Origin: Denitratimonas yunnanensis (SeqCode) | Lineage (GTDB): Bacteria > Pseudomonadota > Gammaproteobacteria > Xanthomonadales > Xanthomonadaceae | Length of the DNA stretch: 64,000 nt | Direction: 5' to 3' | NCBI GenBank assembly: GCA_026410415.1 | Contig: JAPMLR010000003.1 | Coordinates: 310,001-374,000, forward strand | Part shown: positions 20,327 through 29,774 of the stretch, piece after piece | How the letters are laid out: each line of letters opens with the position of its first letter | Numbering within the stretch: position 1 is the first letter of the stretch | Program-made: the position numbers and the translations under genes | The notes under the pieces: generated by a model | Databases searched by the model: none | What the model was told of the DNA's origin: nothing | The model's input: the letters and a program-made list of their open reading frames with translations, nothing else

Positions 20327-21985
20327 CTACCGGGCCGCTTGGCTGGTTGCCGCATCGAGACAGCTCGATACCTCGGCTTCATCCACATCGGGTGCGATGC
20401 AGGCCTGGCCCAGGCCGCGCCAGAGGATCAGCCGCAGCCGACCCGAGACATTTTTCTTGTCCAGCCGCATCAGGTCGAGAAGACGCCCCGGATCGCTTCC
20501 AGACGGCAGAGCGACGGGAAGATTCAATCGCTGCAGCAGCGTTGCGAGCCGGTCGCCATCCGGGGCCGGTGCCACGCCGAGCCGTGCGGACAGCTGCGCC
20601 GCGAGCACCATGCCGATCGCCACGGCTTCGCCATGCAGCAGCCCGCCGTAGGCATCCGCGGTTTCCAGCGCGTGACCGAAGGTGTGGCCGAAGTTGAGCA
20701 AGGCGCGATCTCCCTGCTCGGTTTCGTCGCGCGCGACGATGGCGGCCTTGTGTCGGCAGCAGCGTTCGATGGCCTCGGCCAGTATGGCCGGTTCGCGCGC
20801 CAGCAGTGCGTCGGCGTGTGCCTCCAGCCATTCGAAGAAAGTTGCATCGCCGAGCGCGCCGTACTTCACCACTTCCGCCAACCCGGCGCACAGTTCCCTG
20901 GCCGGCAAGGTGGCAAGCACGTGCGTGTCGGCAATGACGGCGACCGGCTGATGAAACGCGCCGACCAGGTTCTTGCCCTCGGGCAGATCCACGGCAGTTT
21001 TCCCGCCGACCGAGGAATCCACCATCGCCAGCAGCGTAGTGGGCAATTGCATGAAGGCGATGCCGCGCATCCAGCAGGCCGCGACGAAGCCGGAGAGGTC
21101 ACCGACCACGCCGCCGCCGAGTGCGATGACCGTGGCATCCCGACTGGCCCGGATCCGGGCCAGTTCGCCCAGCGCTTGACCGAAACGCGCCAGCGTCTTC
21201 TCGCTTTCGCCCGGGGGCAGGACAAGGGATGTGACGGACTTGCCCTGCAATCGCGCCAGGACACGGTCCAGATAATGCGGGGCAACATTTTCGTCGCTGA
21301 TGATCAGGACGTGGCGGCCACGGATCAGCGTCGGCCAGTCGTCGCCTGCAAGCAGTCCGGGACCGATGTGGATGGGGTAGCTGCGCGCGCCGAGTTCGAC
21401 GGTCAGGCGGCGGATGGCATCGGGTATCACGCGGAAGGACTCGGGATGGGGAGGCTGTGGAGGGTGCCAGTGTTCGCGCAGCAGGGCGTGGAGACGGTCC
21501 ACCGCGTGACGCACGCTGTTTCGATCGGTCTCGAAGCGCAAATCGGCTACCTGGTCATAGAGCGGGGCGCGCTCCTCGCCGATGCGCCGGAGGATCTCGC
21601 GCCGATCGCCGCGTTGCAGCAACGGTCGGCTGCGATCGTGCGCCAGTCGGCGCAGTTGGGATTCCAGATCCACCGCAAGATAGACCACGAAGCTTCGTTC
21701 TGGCAGGAGCGCGCGGGTGTCGGGGTGCAGCACTGCGCCGCCGCCGGTGGCGATGACTTGGCTTTGCCCGGCGCACAGGCGTGCCAGCGTTTCGTGTTCA
21801 CGGGCGCGAAAGCCCGCTTCGCCTTCGAGTTCGAAGATCAGCGGAATGCTGGCGCCGGTGCTGCGCTCGATCTCGCGATCGGCATCCACGAAGGGCAGGC
21901 CAAGGCGTTCGGCCAGACGGCGTCCGATCGAGGACTTGCCCGAGCCCATCGGGCCGATCAGGACGAGGTTTGGGGCGGATTTCAT
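20327..21985 (-). CDS. aroKB: Fused shikimate kinase / 3-dehydroquinate synthase
   Basis: 552-residue bifunctional enzyme of the shikimate pathway. The N-terminal 170 residues are shikimate kinase: P-loop GPMGSGKSS, shikimate-binding DADREIE and the GGG loop ([10 protein letters not shown]). About 190-545 is 3-dehydroquinate synthase: [11 protein letters not shown], the zinc region ([24 protein letters not shown]) and DKKNVSGR. No stop or restart separates the halves, so two non-consecutive pathway steps (DAHP to dehydroquinate, and shikimate to shikimate-3-phosphate) are on one chain. The start is ATG at 21985 or GTG at 21991; neither has a clear ribosome site. Confidence 0.93.
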   Translation of the reverse strand: MKSAPNLVLIGPMGSGKSSIGRRLAERLGLPFVDADREIERSTGASIPLIFELEGEAGFRAREHETLARLCAGQSQVIATGGGAVLHPDTRALLPERSFVVYLAVDLESQLRRLAHDRSRPLLQRGDRREILRRIGEERAPLYDQVADLRFETDRNSVRHAVDRLHALLREHWHPPQPPHPESFRVIPDAIRRLTVELGARSYPIHIGPGLLAGDDWPTLIRGRHVLIISDENVAPHYLDRVLARLQGKSVTSLVLPPGESEKTLARFGQALGELARIRASRDATVIALGGGVVGDLSGFVAACWMRGIAFMQLPTTLLAMVDSSVGGKTAVDLPEGKNLVGAFHQPVAVIADTHVLATLPARELCAGLAEVVKYGALGDATFFEWLEAHADALLAREPAILAEAIERCCRHKAAIVARDETEQGDRALLNFGHTFGHALETADAYGGLLHGEAVAIGMVLAAQLSARLGVAPAPDGDRLATLLQRLNLPVALPSGSDPGRLLDLMRLDKKNVSGRLRLILWRGLGQACIAPDVDEAEVSSCLDAATSQAAR

Positions 21986-22046
21986 CCGCACGATGCTAGC
22001 ATTGTGATCCCGTGCCCATCAGGGCTTGCACCATCGACAGGTCAGG

Positions 22047-22586
22047 ATGATCCGTTTTTTCGTCGTTTTCGTCGTATTGCTGGTCACGCTGTTCTCGTTG
22101 CGCATCACCACCTTCGGCAACGACTACGTGACCGAGCCATTCACGGCCATTCTTGCTCAGGTCAGCGGCTTCATCATCAAGCTGTGGGACAGGGACGTGT
22201 ACACCACCGGTGTGGAGATATGGACAGCCGATCGCAGCTTCGGAGTGGGGATTGCGCCGGGTTGTGACGGCATCGAGGCGGTGATCATCCTGATTTCGGC
22301 GATCGTCGCGTTCCCTTCTCCGTGGAAGCACAAGGTCGTGGGGATCGCGCTGGGCTTCATCGCCATCCAGTCGCTCAACCTGGTGCGCATCATCAGCCTG
22401 TTCTACATGGGTCAATGGAGTCAGACGATGTTCGACTGGTTCCACCTCTATCTATGGCAGGCGCTGATCGTTCTCGATGCCTTGGCAGTATGGCTGGTCT
22501 GGTTGCGCTATCTGCCGCGTCGCGGTCGTCCGGGCCGGGGCAATCCGCCGTCCACGCCCGATTCCGGTATCCCGGCCGCCGCGTAA
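22047..22586 (+). CDS. xrtH: Exosortase H
   Basis: 179-residue integral membrane cysteine transpeptidase of the exosortase/archaeosortase superfamily, short-form type H (which normally sorts IPTLxxWG-CTERM proteins). Catalytic triad positions are visible: Cys73 in APGCDGIEA, Arg114 in SLNLVRII, His133 in WFHLYLWQ, each at a membrane helix edge. About five hydrophobic helices are seen. The start at 22047 (MIRFFVVFVV) has AGGT 7 bp upstream; a TTG seven codons earlier is less likely. It diverges from aroKB and is followed by a response regulator. No canonical IPTLxxWG substrate is in the window; see the protein at 57075-57620 for a partial match. Confidence 0.85.
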   Translation: MIRFFVVFVVLLVTLFSLRITTFGNDYVTEPFTAILAQVSGFIIKLWDRDVYTTGVEIWTADRSFGVGIAPGCDGIEAVIILISAIVAFPSPWKHKVVGIALGFIAIQSLNLVRIISLFYMGQWSQTMFDWFHLYLWQALIVLDALAVWLVWLRYLPRRGRPGRGNPPSTPDSGIPAAA

Positions 22587-22630
22587 GTGTCAGGATTGAT
22601 CGGCACGCACAGCAAGGGAGTCTCCCGCAG

Positions 22631-23323
22631 ATGATCCAGCAGAATGTGATCGGACTGCTTGAAGATGACGAGGATCAGAGCCGGTTGCTGTCGCACTGGC
22701 TGGTCGATGCGGGATATCAGGTGCGGCTGTACCCCAGCAGCGCGGAGTTTCGTCGCAAACAGGGCGCAGCCTCGGTCGATCTGTTGATCCTGGACTGGAA
22801 TCTGCCCGATGAAAGCGGTCTGTCGATCCTGCGCTCCCTGCGGGACGCCGGCTCGGAAATGCCAGTGCTTTTCCTCACCGCGCGCAGCAGCGAGGACGAC
22901 ATCGTTACCGGGTTGCGGGAAGGCGCGGACGATTATGTCAGCAAGCCCGCCACCCAGCGCGAATTGCTGGCCCGTGTCGGCGCACTGCTGCGGCGCACCC
23001 ATCTGAAGAAGGACGCTGCCGAGGAGGAGGGTGTCGAACCGTACCGGATCGACCTGATGCGGCGCCGTGTCGAGCTGGCGGGCGAGGAAATCCCGCTTAC
23101 CGACCGTGAATTCGAGTTGGCGCTTTTCCTGTTCCGCCGGCGTGGCCGCGTGGTCAGTCGGGAAGCGCTGCTTGAAAGCATCTGGAACATCCGAGGGGAT
23201 GTGGCCACCCGCACCGTGGATACCCACATCAGCCGACTGCGCAAGAAATTGGGGCTGGGCGGCGAACATGGATGGCGACTCAATGCCGTCTATCAGCACG
23301 GTTACCGACTGGAGCGCGCCTGA
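22631..23323 (+). CDS. OmpR/PhoB-type response regulator without a neighbouring kinase
   Basis: 230 residues: receiver domain (GLLEDDEDQ acidic pocket, phospho-acceptor Asp55 in ILDWNLPD, Lys in VSKPATQ) and a C-terminal winged helix of the OmpR type (IPLTDREFELALFLFRRRGR, TVDTHISRLRKKL, YQHGYRLE). It starts 44 bp after xrtH, with AAGGGAG upstream of ATG 22631. No histidine kinase gene is adjacent, so it is an orphan here. Its position suggests co-transcription with the exosortase gene, but the targets are unknown. Confidence 0.93.
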   Translation: MIQQNVIGLLEDDEDQSRLLSHWLVDAGYQVRLYPSSAEFRRKQGAASVDLLILDWNLPDESGLSILRSLRDAGSEMPVLFLTARSSEDDIVTGLREGADDYVSKPATQRELLARVGALLRRTHLKKDAAEEEGVEPYRIDLMRRRVELAGEEIPLTDREFELALFLFRRRGRVVSREALLESIWNIRGDVATRTVDTHISRLRKKLGLGGEHGWRLNAVYQHGYRLERA

Positions 23324-23334
23324 GCGCGACGACA

Positions 23335-23937
23335 ATGAGCATCAACGACTCCCTCCATGCCGAGGCCTTGCGCACCTTCGACGACCTGCTGGAGCAGGCG
23401 CGTGTTGCCGGGGATCCCGAACCCACCGCGATGACCTTGGCCACCGCGGACCCGGATGGTCGCCTTTCCGCGCGCGTGGTATTGCTCAAGGCGCACGATG
23501 CGCGCGGACTGGTGTTCTACACCAACACCCTGAGCCGCAAGGGGCTGGCTCTGGCGGTGAATCCCCGAGCTGCGGTGCTGTTTCACTGGAAAACCCTGCG
23601 CGATCAGGTGCAGGTTCGCATCGAAGGTCTGGTGGAGTCGGTTTCCGATACCGAAGCGGATGCCTATTTCGCCACGCGTCCGCGCGAGAGCCAGTTGGGT
23701 GCCTGGGCGTCACTCCAGTCCGAGGCGTTGCCCGATCGAAGCGCGTTCGAGGCGCGCTACGCACAGTTCACGCAGCAATACGAAGGCCGCGACGTGCCGC
23801 GCCCGCGCCACTGGTCCGGCTATCGGTTGGTGCCGGATGCCTTCGAGTTCTGGTACGGCGTGCCGTATCGTCTGCACGAGCGCCACGTGTATCGCTGCGT
23901 GGACGGAGTCTGGGGACGCGGGTTGCTGTATCCCTGA
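23335..23937 (+). CDS. pdxH: Pyridoxamine 5'-phosphate oxidase
   Basis: 200-residue FMN enzyme making pyridoxal 5'-phosphate from pyridoxamine or pyridoxine phosphate (E. coli PdxH 218). Motifs: PTAMTLATADPDGRLSARVV, VFYTNTLSRKGLAL, FHWKTLRDQVQVRIEG, and the C-terminal EFWYGVPYRLHERHVY signature. The start at 23335 (MSINDSLHAE) lies 11 bp after the response regulator stop; the frame is open further upstream but only over that gene's end. Confidence 0.93.
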   Translation: MSINDSLHAEALRTFDDLLEQARVAGDPEPTAMTLATADPDGRLSARVVLLKAHDARGLVFYTNTLSRKGLALAVNPRAAVLFHWKTLRDQVQVRIEGLVESVSDTEADAYFATRPRESQLGAWASLQSEALPDRSAFEARYAQFTQQYEGRDVPRPRHWSGYRLVPDAFEFWYGVPYRLHERHVYRCVDGVWGRGLLYP

Positions 23938-23989
23938 GCTGCCAACAGGCAGTGGCAACGTGATTTGAAGTCGATCCTGCATTCCGGGG

Positions 23990-24012
23990 CCGGGTTTTCC
24001 CGGTTCTTTTTC
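23990..24012 (+). terminator. Terminator after pdxH
   Basis: Short GC stem CCGGG-TTTT-CCCGG followed by TTCTTTTTC, 53 bp after the pdxH stop and ahead of a convergent gene. Confidence 0.6.
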
Positions 24013-24060
24013 GTGCTGCATCCGTTGTGATGCAGCGTCTCCGTGAAATGCGAGGTCGCG

Positions 24061-25380
24061 CTACTTGCGGGTGAACAGCCGGAAAAGGCCGCCTTTTTCG
24101 CTTTTTTGAGGCGCAGCCTGTTGAAGCCGCTGGCGCGGGATGTATTCGATCCGGCCGATGGCGTCGTAGGCATTGACGATGTCGAATACCTCTTCCATCC
24201 GGGAGCCGCTGGCGCGAGCTACCTCGTGCAGAGGCATCGGAGTGGTCATCAGTGCCGCGATGCGGCCGTGGGCGCGAAGTTCGGGTGCGGCCACGAAGGG
24301 GTGCTTGATGCTGTAGCTGCCGCCCGGATCGAGCTTCGGATTGAGCCGTCCGTGCGAGGCAGCCAATGCGAACAGCCAGTTCAACTCGTCGAACACACGC
24401 GGAATCTGGCTTTCGCGCACGCGCTGGAGCTCGCTGCCGGCAATCGCGAAACTGCATGCCGTTTCCGGACCGGCTTCGGCATAGGGCAGGAGCTCGTGCA
24501 GCGGATGCTGGGTGTAGAAGCGGCGCAGTTTCGGATCCAGCACCACATCGGGCAAACCCTCGGCACTGACGCGAACGGGGCTGAGGATCGCGCCTTCGCG
24601 CAGCAGATTTGGCAGCACGGGCGTGCCCGCATCGGCGCTGGCAGCCGCCTGCGTTTCCCTGGATGCAGCAGGACGTGGCGTTCCCAGTGAGATGGGCTGT
24701 ACATCCAGGGGCGAAACCCCGATCAAGGCGGCGGCGTCGCGCGTGGCCGTGTCCTCGCGCCGCAGCGCTCGTCGGGCGCTGTCGCCGCCCTGGGCTTCCT
24801 GCACCCGCGTGGTGTGGTCCACCATCGGCTTTTTCGGCTCGGGTTCGATCAGCGGATCACCGTGAACCAGCAAGGCGAAGGCATCCAGTGCGTCCGACCC
24901 GGTGGCCGGCACGTTTCCTTGTGCAGGCACCGGGAGGGTGTCGGTGGGCGCAGCGTGTTGGGGGTGATCCCATGTGGCATCACCCTTGCCTTGCGGCACT
25001 ACATCGCCCAGCTCGGTGTTGTAGAAGTCCGCATCCAGTCCGGTGACGATGTCGGATTCCGTGCGCATTTCGCCAGCAGTGTTGAGGATGGCGACCAGCT
25101 GGTCGAGCTTCAGTGGTCGCCGCAGCGCCATGCCGTGCACCACCACGTCATTCTGATCGCAGAGGATTGCGACCGGGATGCCGGAAGCCAGGCATCGGTT
25201 CTGGATCGCGATCGAGGCCAGATCACCCTGAGGCTCGATGATGGTCAGGTCGGCCTCGTCACCGTCGCGCAGGCTCCACTGGTGCTTCAGGCGTGCGCCG
25301 GCCATGCGCACCAGCAGGCGGATGTGCGCAACGGATTCTTCGGAGGCGCCGACGATGGAGAGGGTTCGCGAGGCTGGCAT
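24061..25380 (-). CDS. Hypothetical protein with receiver-like N terminus
   Basis: 439 residues, function not recognised. Residues 1-115 look like a degenerate receiver or similar Rossmann-like fold: SRTLSIVGASEESVAHIRLL, ADLTIIEPQGD where a phospho-acceptor would sit, and a late PLKLDQLVAIL segment. The middle (about 130-250) is low-complexity, rich in Ala, Pro and Asp. The last 150 residues are helical, with a segment resembling a winged helix (HGRIAALMTTPMPLHEVARA, then RMEEVFDIVNAYDAIGRIEY), followed by a basic tail. It may be a regulator or a type IV pilus/polarity accessory protein. It is divergent from the VKOR gene across a 208-bp gap with a palindrome. Confidence 0.7.
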   Translation of the reverse strand: MPASRTLSIVGASEESVAHIRLLVRMAGARLKHQWSLRDGDEADLTIIEPQGDLASIAIQNRCLASGIPVAILCDQNDVVVHGMALRRPLKLDQLVAILNTAGEMRTESDIVTGLDADFYNTELGDVVPQGKGDATWDHPQHAAPTDTLPVPAQGNVPATGSDALDAFALLVHGDPLIEPEPKKPMVDHTTRVQEAQGGDSARRALRREDTATRDAAALIGVSPLDVQPISLGTPRPAASRETQAAASADAGTPVLPNLLREGAILSPVRVSAEGLPDVVLDPKLRRFYTQHPLHELLPYAEAGPETACSFAIAGSELQRVRESQIPRVFDELNWLFALAASHGRLNPKLDPGGSYSIKHPFVAAPELRAHGRIAALMTTPMPLHEVARASGSRMEEVFDIVNAYDAIGRIEYIPRQRLQQAAPQKSEKGGLFRLFTRK

Positions 25381-25460
25381 TGCCCGGTTCGGTGGTTTCG
25401 ACAACGGAAGCGCATGAGCATAAGCCAGAAACGGAGGATTTCCCGTCCTTCGCGCACTTT

Positions 25461-25476
25461 GTTCACAATTGTGCAC
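25461..25476. promoter_or_regulatory. Near-palindrome GTTCACAATTGTGCAC, candidate operator
   Basis: A 16-bp dyad with one mismatched pair, about 80 bp upstream of the minus-strand hypothetical gene and 112 bp upstream of the plus-strand VKOR gene. Position and symmetry suggest a protein-binding site; the regulator is unknown. Confidence 0.4.
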
Positions 25477-25588
25477 ACCGGGTGCAACGAGCGGATGGTA
25501 TCCACGATATTGGCGCGGCCTGCTACCCTTCTGCGCCACGCCGCATGGGCGGGATGACAGCCAGCACTTCGAGGGGAGCAGCGCAACG

Positions 25589-26488
25589 ATGGCCAGAACA
25601 CGCAGGAAGCCGCAAGGCAGGGGACAGACCGGGCACGTGGAGGGCGTCTCCAGGCCGAAATTGACACCGGAGTGGCGAGTCGTGGCATTGGCCGGCATCG
25701 GAGTGGTGCTGACCGTGTATCTGCTGATCGTGCACCTCATGGGAGCCTCCACGCTGTTCTGCCAGCAGGGCTCGTCCTGCGACATCGTGCAAAGCAGCGC
25801 CTGGTCGACCCTGTTCGGACTCCCGGTGGCGCTTTGGGGCTTGGGGCTGTATGCGCTGATCGCGTTGGTTGCAGCCACCGGGCGCAGCGCAGCGGTCCGC
25901 TGGCGCCGTCTGTTCCCGCTTTCGCTGATCGGCGTTCTGGTCAGCGTGTACCTCACCCTGGTGGGCTGGATCGCGTTGGAAGCGTTCTGCGTGTGGTGCC
26001 TGATCTCGCTGGCACTGATCATCGCGATCTTCGTGCTGGTGCTGCGCAAGCGTCCGGCCCAGACGCCTGCGGAAGGCTGGAAGCGCTGGCTGACCATGCA
26101 CGCCATCGTGCTGGTGCCTTTGATGGTGCTGATTTCCGCCGCGCAGGCCGGCTGGTTGTCGCCGCCGGATGATCCGCGTCTGGAGCCGTTGGCAGCGCAC
26201 CTGAGCGAGAGTGGCGCCAAATACTACGGGGCCTATTGGTGCCCGAACTGCCGCAAGCAGAAGGGATTGTTCGGCCGTGCCGCCGATGGCTTGCCGTATG
26301 TGGAGTGCACGCCGAACGGGCGCAATGGCGCGGTGGCCTTCGAATGCGCCGCGCAGGGCATCGACAGCTTCCCGACGTGGATCATCCGTGGCCAGCGTTA
26401 CAACGGTCTGCTCACGCCTGACGAATTGGCACGGCATTCGCGCTTCCGCCAGTGGAACGCGCCGTCCGCCGGCGACGCAGACAAGTAA
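25589..26488 (+). CDS. VKOR-thioredoxin fusion, disulfide-forming membrane protein
   Basis: 299 residues. The N-terminal half is a four- to five-helix vitamin K epoxide reductase homologue with the loop cysteines 58 and 64 (FCQQGSSCDI) and the active CVWC at 134-137. The C-terminal half is a thioredoxin-like domain with YWCPNC at 217-221. Such fusions pass electrons from a Trx partner to quinone, replacing DsbB and re-oxidising periplasmic disulfide catalysts. Start at 25589 with GAGGGGAG about 9 bp upstream. dgkA follows after 8 bp, so they are probably co-transcribed. Confidence 0.92.
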   Translation: MARTRRKPQGRGQTGHVEGVSRPKLTPEWRVVALAGIGVVLTVYLLIVHLMGASTLFCQQGSSCDIVQSSAWSTLFGLPVALWGLGLYALIALVAATGRSAAVRWRRLFPLSLIGVLVSVYLTLVGWIALEAFCVWCLISLALIIAIFVLVLRKRPAQTPAEGWKRWLTMHAIVLVPLMVLISAAQAGWLSPPDDPRLEPLAAHLSESGAKYYGAYWCPNCRKQKGLFGRAADGLPYVECTPNGRNGAVAFECAAQGIDSFPTWIIRGQRYNGLLTPDELARHSRFRQWNAPSAGDADK

Positions 26489-26496
26489 GCCGCATC

Positions 26497-26880
26497 ATGG
26501 CCGATGGCGAACGCGGATGGGTGCGCGGGCCGACACAGGTTCTGCGCGCGTTTCGCTGGTCGATGCAGGGGCTGGCGGCGTGCTGGCGGCACGAGTCGTC
26601 GTTTCGCCTGGAGGTGGTGCTGTTCGTCGTGTTCGCCCCGCTCGGCCTGTGGTTGGGCGAGAACAGCGTCGAGCGCGTGCTGCTGGTATCGAGCCTGCTC
26701 GCCGTGCTCGGCGTGGAAGTGTTGAACTCGGCGCTCGAAGCGGCGGTGGATCGCTTCGGGCCCGAACGCCACGAATTGGTCGGACGCGCCAAGGACATGG
26801 GCTCGGCGGCGGTGTTCGTTTTCATGATGAATGTGCTGCTGGTCTGGGCACTGGTGTTGTTACCGCGCCTGTGGCGCTGA
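26497..26880 (+). CDS. dgkA: Diacylglycerol kinase
   Basis: 127-residue integral membrane kinase (E. coli DgkA 122) that phosphorylates diacylglycerol left from membrane-derived glycan synthesis. The family motif EVLNSALEAAVDR is present, with three hydrophobic helices, an N-terminal amphipathic segment (RAFRWSMQGL), and RAKDMGSAAV. It begins 8 bp after the VKOR gene. A hairpin and T-run overlap its stop codon. Confidence 0.95.
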   Translation: MADGERGWVRGPTQVLRAFRWSMQGLAACWRHESSFRLEVVLFVVFAPLGLWLGENSVERVLLVSSLLAVLGVEVLNSALEAAVDRFGPERHELVGRAKDMGSAAVFVFMMNVLLVWALVLLPRLWR

Positions 26881-26887
26881 TTTTTTT
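26865..26887 (+). terminator. Terminator overlapping the dgkA stop codon
   Basis: GCGCC-TGT-GGCGC stem formed by the last dgkA codons, followed by TGA and then seven Ts. The stem is only 5 bp, so read-through into rlmI is likely; it may act as an attenuator. Confidence 0.5.
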
Positions 26888-26903
26888 CATTCAAGGATTG
26901 AAG

Positions 26904-28109
26904 ATGACCGACCAAACCCTGCCCGTGCTGCAACTCAAACGCGGCGAGGATCGTCGCCTGCGGGCCGGGCACCTCTGGGTGTTCAGCAATGAAATCGACG
27001 TGACCCGCACGCCGCTCACCCACTTCGCGCCGGGCGATGCGGTGAGCATCGTGGATGCCGGCGGGAAGTCGCTGGGCACAGGCTACGTCAACCCGTCCAC
27101 GCTGATTGCCGCGCGTTTGCTCGATCGCGGTGGCCACCCGCTGGATCGCTCCTTGATCGTGCATCGGCTCAACGTCGCGCTCGCCTTGCGCGAGCGGCTG
27201 TATCCGGATGCGCCGTTCTATCGACTGGTGTTCGGCGAGTCCGACGGATTGCCGGGGCTGGTGCTGGACCGCTTCGGCGACATCATCGTGGGACAGACCA
27301 CCACCGCAGGCATGGAACGGCTCAAGCCGGAAATCGCCGAGGCCGTGGAGAAAGTCCTTTCTCCTTCCGCACTGGTGTGGAAGAACGATGGCGGCGCGCG
27401 CGCACTGGAGGCGCTGCCTTCCGAAGTGACGGTTGCCTTCGGCGAGGTCACCGGCCCGCTGCGCGTGGAGGAGGGCGGATACCGCTTCGATGTGGATGCC
27501 ACCGGCGGCCAGAAAACCGGCTGGTTCTACGACCAGCGCGCCAATCGCGACCAGCTCGCACCGTATGTGCGCGGTGGCGCGAAAGTGCTCGATCTGTTCA
27601 GTTACGTCGGTGCGTGGGGCGTGCGTGCCGCAGGCTTTGGCGCGTCGGAAGTCACGTGTGTGGACGCGTCGGCGCAAGCCGTGGAGGCGGTGCGTCACAA
27701 TGCCGCACTGAACCATCTTTCCAACCGCATCGAAGCCGTGTGCGACGATGCTTTCGAGTTCCTCCGGAAAGCCCGCGCGGAGCGTCGCCGTTGGGATGTC
27801 GTGATCGCCGATCCACCGGCCTTCGTGAAGCGCCGCAAGGATTTCCGTGAAGGCTCGCTCGCTTATCGCCGCATCAACACGATGGCGATGCAGGTGCTGG
27901 AGCGCGATGGCATCCTGGTGAGCTGCTCCTGCAGCCATCACATGGCGCGTGATTCGTTCCTGGATGCGATCAACGCCGGCGCGCGCCATCTGGATCGTCA
28001 GGTGCAGGTGCTGCAGGCGCTGCGTCAGGGGCCGGATCATCCGGTGCAGGCCGCGATTCCGGAAACCGATTACCTCAAGGGCTTCATCTGCCGCGTACTG
28101 CCTGCATGA
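26904..28109 (+). CDS. rlmI: 23S rRNA cytosine-C5 methyltransferase RlmI
   Basis: 401 residues. An N-terminal PUA-like domain ([34 protein letters not shown]), a central beta domain ([17 protein letters not shown]), then a Rossmann methyltransferase ([15 protein letters not shown] loop, VIADPPAF catalytic motif, LVSCSCSHH). Methylates C1962 of 23S rRNA in E. coli. Start at 26904 with AAGGA 6 bp upstream. Its stop overlaps the lgt start (ATGA). Confidence 0.93.
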   Translation: MTDQTLPVLQLKRGEDRRLRAGHLWVFSNEIDVTRTPLTHFAPGDAVSIVDAGGKSLGTGYVNPSTLIAARLLDRGGHPLDRSLIVHRLNVALALRERLYPDAPFYRLVFGESDGLPGLVLDRFGDIIVGQTTTAGMERLKPEIAEAVEKVLSPSALVWKNDGGARALEALPSEVTVAFGEVTGPLRVEEGGYRFDVDATGGQKTGWFYDQRANRDQLAPYVRGGAKVLDLFSYVGAWGVRAAGFGASEVTCVDASAQAVEAVRHNAALNHLSNRIEAVCDDAFEFLRKARAERRRWDVVIADPPAFVKRRKDFREGSLAYRRINTMAMQVLERDGILVSCSCSHHMARDSFLDAINAGARHLDRQVQVLQALRQGPDHPVQAAIPETDYLKGFICRVLPA

Positions 28110-28978
28110 GTCTTCTCCATACCATCGATCCTGTCGCATTCCATCTCGGTCCGGTGTCCGTGCACTGGTACGGCTTGATGTATCTGGCGGGCTTTCTGGT
28201 GGCGTGGTGGCTCGGCCGTGCGCGAGTGCGAGCAGGACGATTGCCGGTGGATGAGCAGGCCTATTCGGATTTGGTGTTCTACGCGATGCTCGGCGTGCTG
28301 CTCGGCGGTCGTGTTGGCTATCTGTTGTTCTACGGCTGGCCGCAGGTCATGGCCGATCCGATGTACGTGTTCCGCGTCTGGGAAGGCGGCATGAGCTTCC
28401 ATGGCGGCTTGCTCGGTGTTCTGGTCGCGGTGGCGTGGTGGTCACGCAAACACAAGCTGCACTTCTTCGACAGCGTGGATTTCATCGCGCCGCTGGTGCC
28501 GCCCGGGCTCGGATTCGGGCGTGTGGGCAACTACATCGGCGGCGAGTTGTGGGGGCATCCGACCGACGTGCCATGGGGCGTGGTGTTTCGCAATGCGCTG
28601 CCCGCCGATGTGGCGCAATTGCCGACCGACGCGCTCGCGCGACTGCATGCGTCCGGTGCGCTGGATGTGTATGCACGGCACCCGTCGCAGTTGTATCAGG
28701 CGGTGCTCGAAGGTGCGGTGATGTTTGCCGTGCTGTGGTGGTTCTCGCGCCGGCCGCGGCCGCGCTATGCCGTGTCCGGCTTGTTCGCGCTGCTGTACGG
28801 CGTGTTCCGGTTCCTCGTCGAGTTCGTGCGCGAACCCGATGCGCACCTCGGCTATCTGGCCTTCGACTGGCTGACCATGGGGCAGGTGCTTTCCGTCCCG
28901 CTGGTCCTGGTCGGCGTGTGGTTGCTGTGGCTGTCCAGCCGGGCGCCGACGCTCCAACCTCGCACATCGGCAGCCTGA
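28106..28978 (+). CDS. lgt: Prolipoprotein diacylglyceryl transferase
   Basis: 290-residue multi-pass inner membrane enzyme that attaches diacylglycerol to the lipobox cysteine of prolipoproteins. Seen: the N-terminal [11 protein letters not shown], the MSFHGGLLG region, and the Lgt signature [13 protein letters not shown], with [13 protein letters not shown] and a final helix. Starts inside the rlmI stop (4-bp overlap) and is 1 bp from thyA. Several lipoproteins in this window (for example 10782-12722 and 31151-31744) would be its substrates. Confidence 0.96.
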   Translation: MSLLHTIDPVAFHLGPVSVHWYGLMYLAGFLVAWWLGRARVRAGRLPVDEQAYSDLVFYAMLGVLLGGRVGYLLFYGWPQVMADPMYVFRVWEGGMSFHGGLLGVLVAVAWWSRKHKLHFFDSVDFIAPLVPPGLGFGRVGNYIGGELWGHPTDVPWGVVFRNALPADVAQLPTDALARLHASGALDVYARHPSQLYQAVLEGAVMFAVLWWFSRRPRPRYAVSGLFALLYGVFRFLVEFVREPDAHLGYLAFDWLTMGQVLSVPLVLVGVWLLWLSSRAPTLQPRTSAA

Positions 28979-28979
28979 C

Positions 28980-29774
28980 ATGCGCGCCTACCTCGACTTG
29001 CTGTCCCATGTGCTCGACCACGGCGCGGAAAAAGGCGATCGCACCGGTACCGGCACGCGCAGCGTGTTCGGTTGGCAGATGCGCTTCGACTTGTCGCACG
29101 GGTTTCCGCTGGTCACCACCAAGAAACTGCATCTGCGCTCGATCGTGCATGAGCTGCTGTGGTTCCTGAAAGGCGATACCAACATCGCCTACCTGCGCGA
29201 CAACAAGGTCACGATCTGGGACGAATGGGCCGATGCCGATGGCAACCTCGGTCCCGTGTATGGCCATCAGTGGCGGCATTGGCAGAGTGCCGATGGACGG
29301 GAAGTGGATCAGATGCAGTGGCTGATCGACGAGATCCGGTGCAATCCCGATTCACGTCGTCTGGTCGTGAGTGCGTGGAATGTGGGCGACTTGTCGAAGA
29401 TGGCGCTGCAACCGTGTCATGCGTTGTTCCAGTTCTACGTCGCCGACGGCAAGCTGTCGTGCCAGCTGTACCAGCGCAGTGCCGACATCTTCCTCGGCGT
29501 GCCGTTCAACATCGCCAGTTACGCCTTGCTGACGCACATGGTGGCGCAGGCCACCGGATTGGGCGTCGGCGATTTCGTTCACACGCTCGGTGATGCGCAC
29601 CTGTATTCCAACCACGTGGAGCAGGCGCGCGAGCAACTGGCGCGCGACCCTCGCCCGTTGCCGCGACTCGTGCTGAACCCGGACGTGCGTGATCTCTTCG
29701 ATTTCGGCTACGACGACATCGCTTTCGATGACTATGACCCGTGGCCGGCGATCAAGGCGCCGGTGGCGGTGTGA
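28980..29774 (+). CDS. thyA: Thymidylate synthase
   Basis: 264 residues, the exact length of E. coli ThyA. Converts dUMP to dTMP with methylenetetrahydrofolate. The catalytic Cys is in [26 protein letters not shown] and the C-terminal IKAPVAV are as in the family. Follows lgt after 1 bp. Its stop overlaps the GTG start of folA, coupling synthesis of the enzyme that makes dihydrofolate with the one that recycles it. Confidence 0.97.
   Translation: MRAYLDLLSHVLDHGAEKGDRTGTGTRSVFGWQMRFDLSHGFPLVTTKKLHLRSIVHELLWFLKGDTNIAYLRDNKVTIWDEWADADGNLGPVYGHQWRHWQSADGREVDQMQWLIDEIRCNPDSRRLVVSAWNVGDLSKMALQPCHALFQFYVADGKLSCQLYQRSADIFLGVPFNIASYALLTHMVAQATGLGVGDFVHTLGDAHLYSNHVEQAREQLARDPRPLPRLVLNPDVRDLFDFGYDDIAFDDYDPWPAIKAPVAV

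Noticed and set aside
20018..22267. 749-codon plus-strand frame over the aroKB, WGR and xrtH region
   Set aside because: Crosses several genes on both strands and lacks domain features.
26412..28139. 575-codon minus-strand frame opposite dgkA and rlmI
   Set aside because: Antisense shadow spanning two well-recognised genes.
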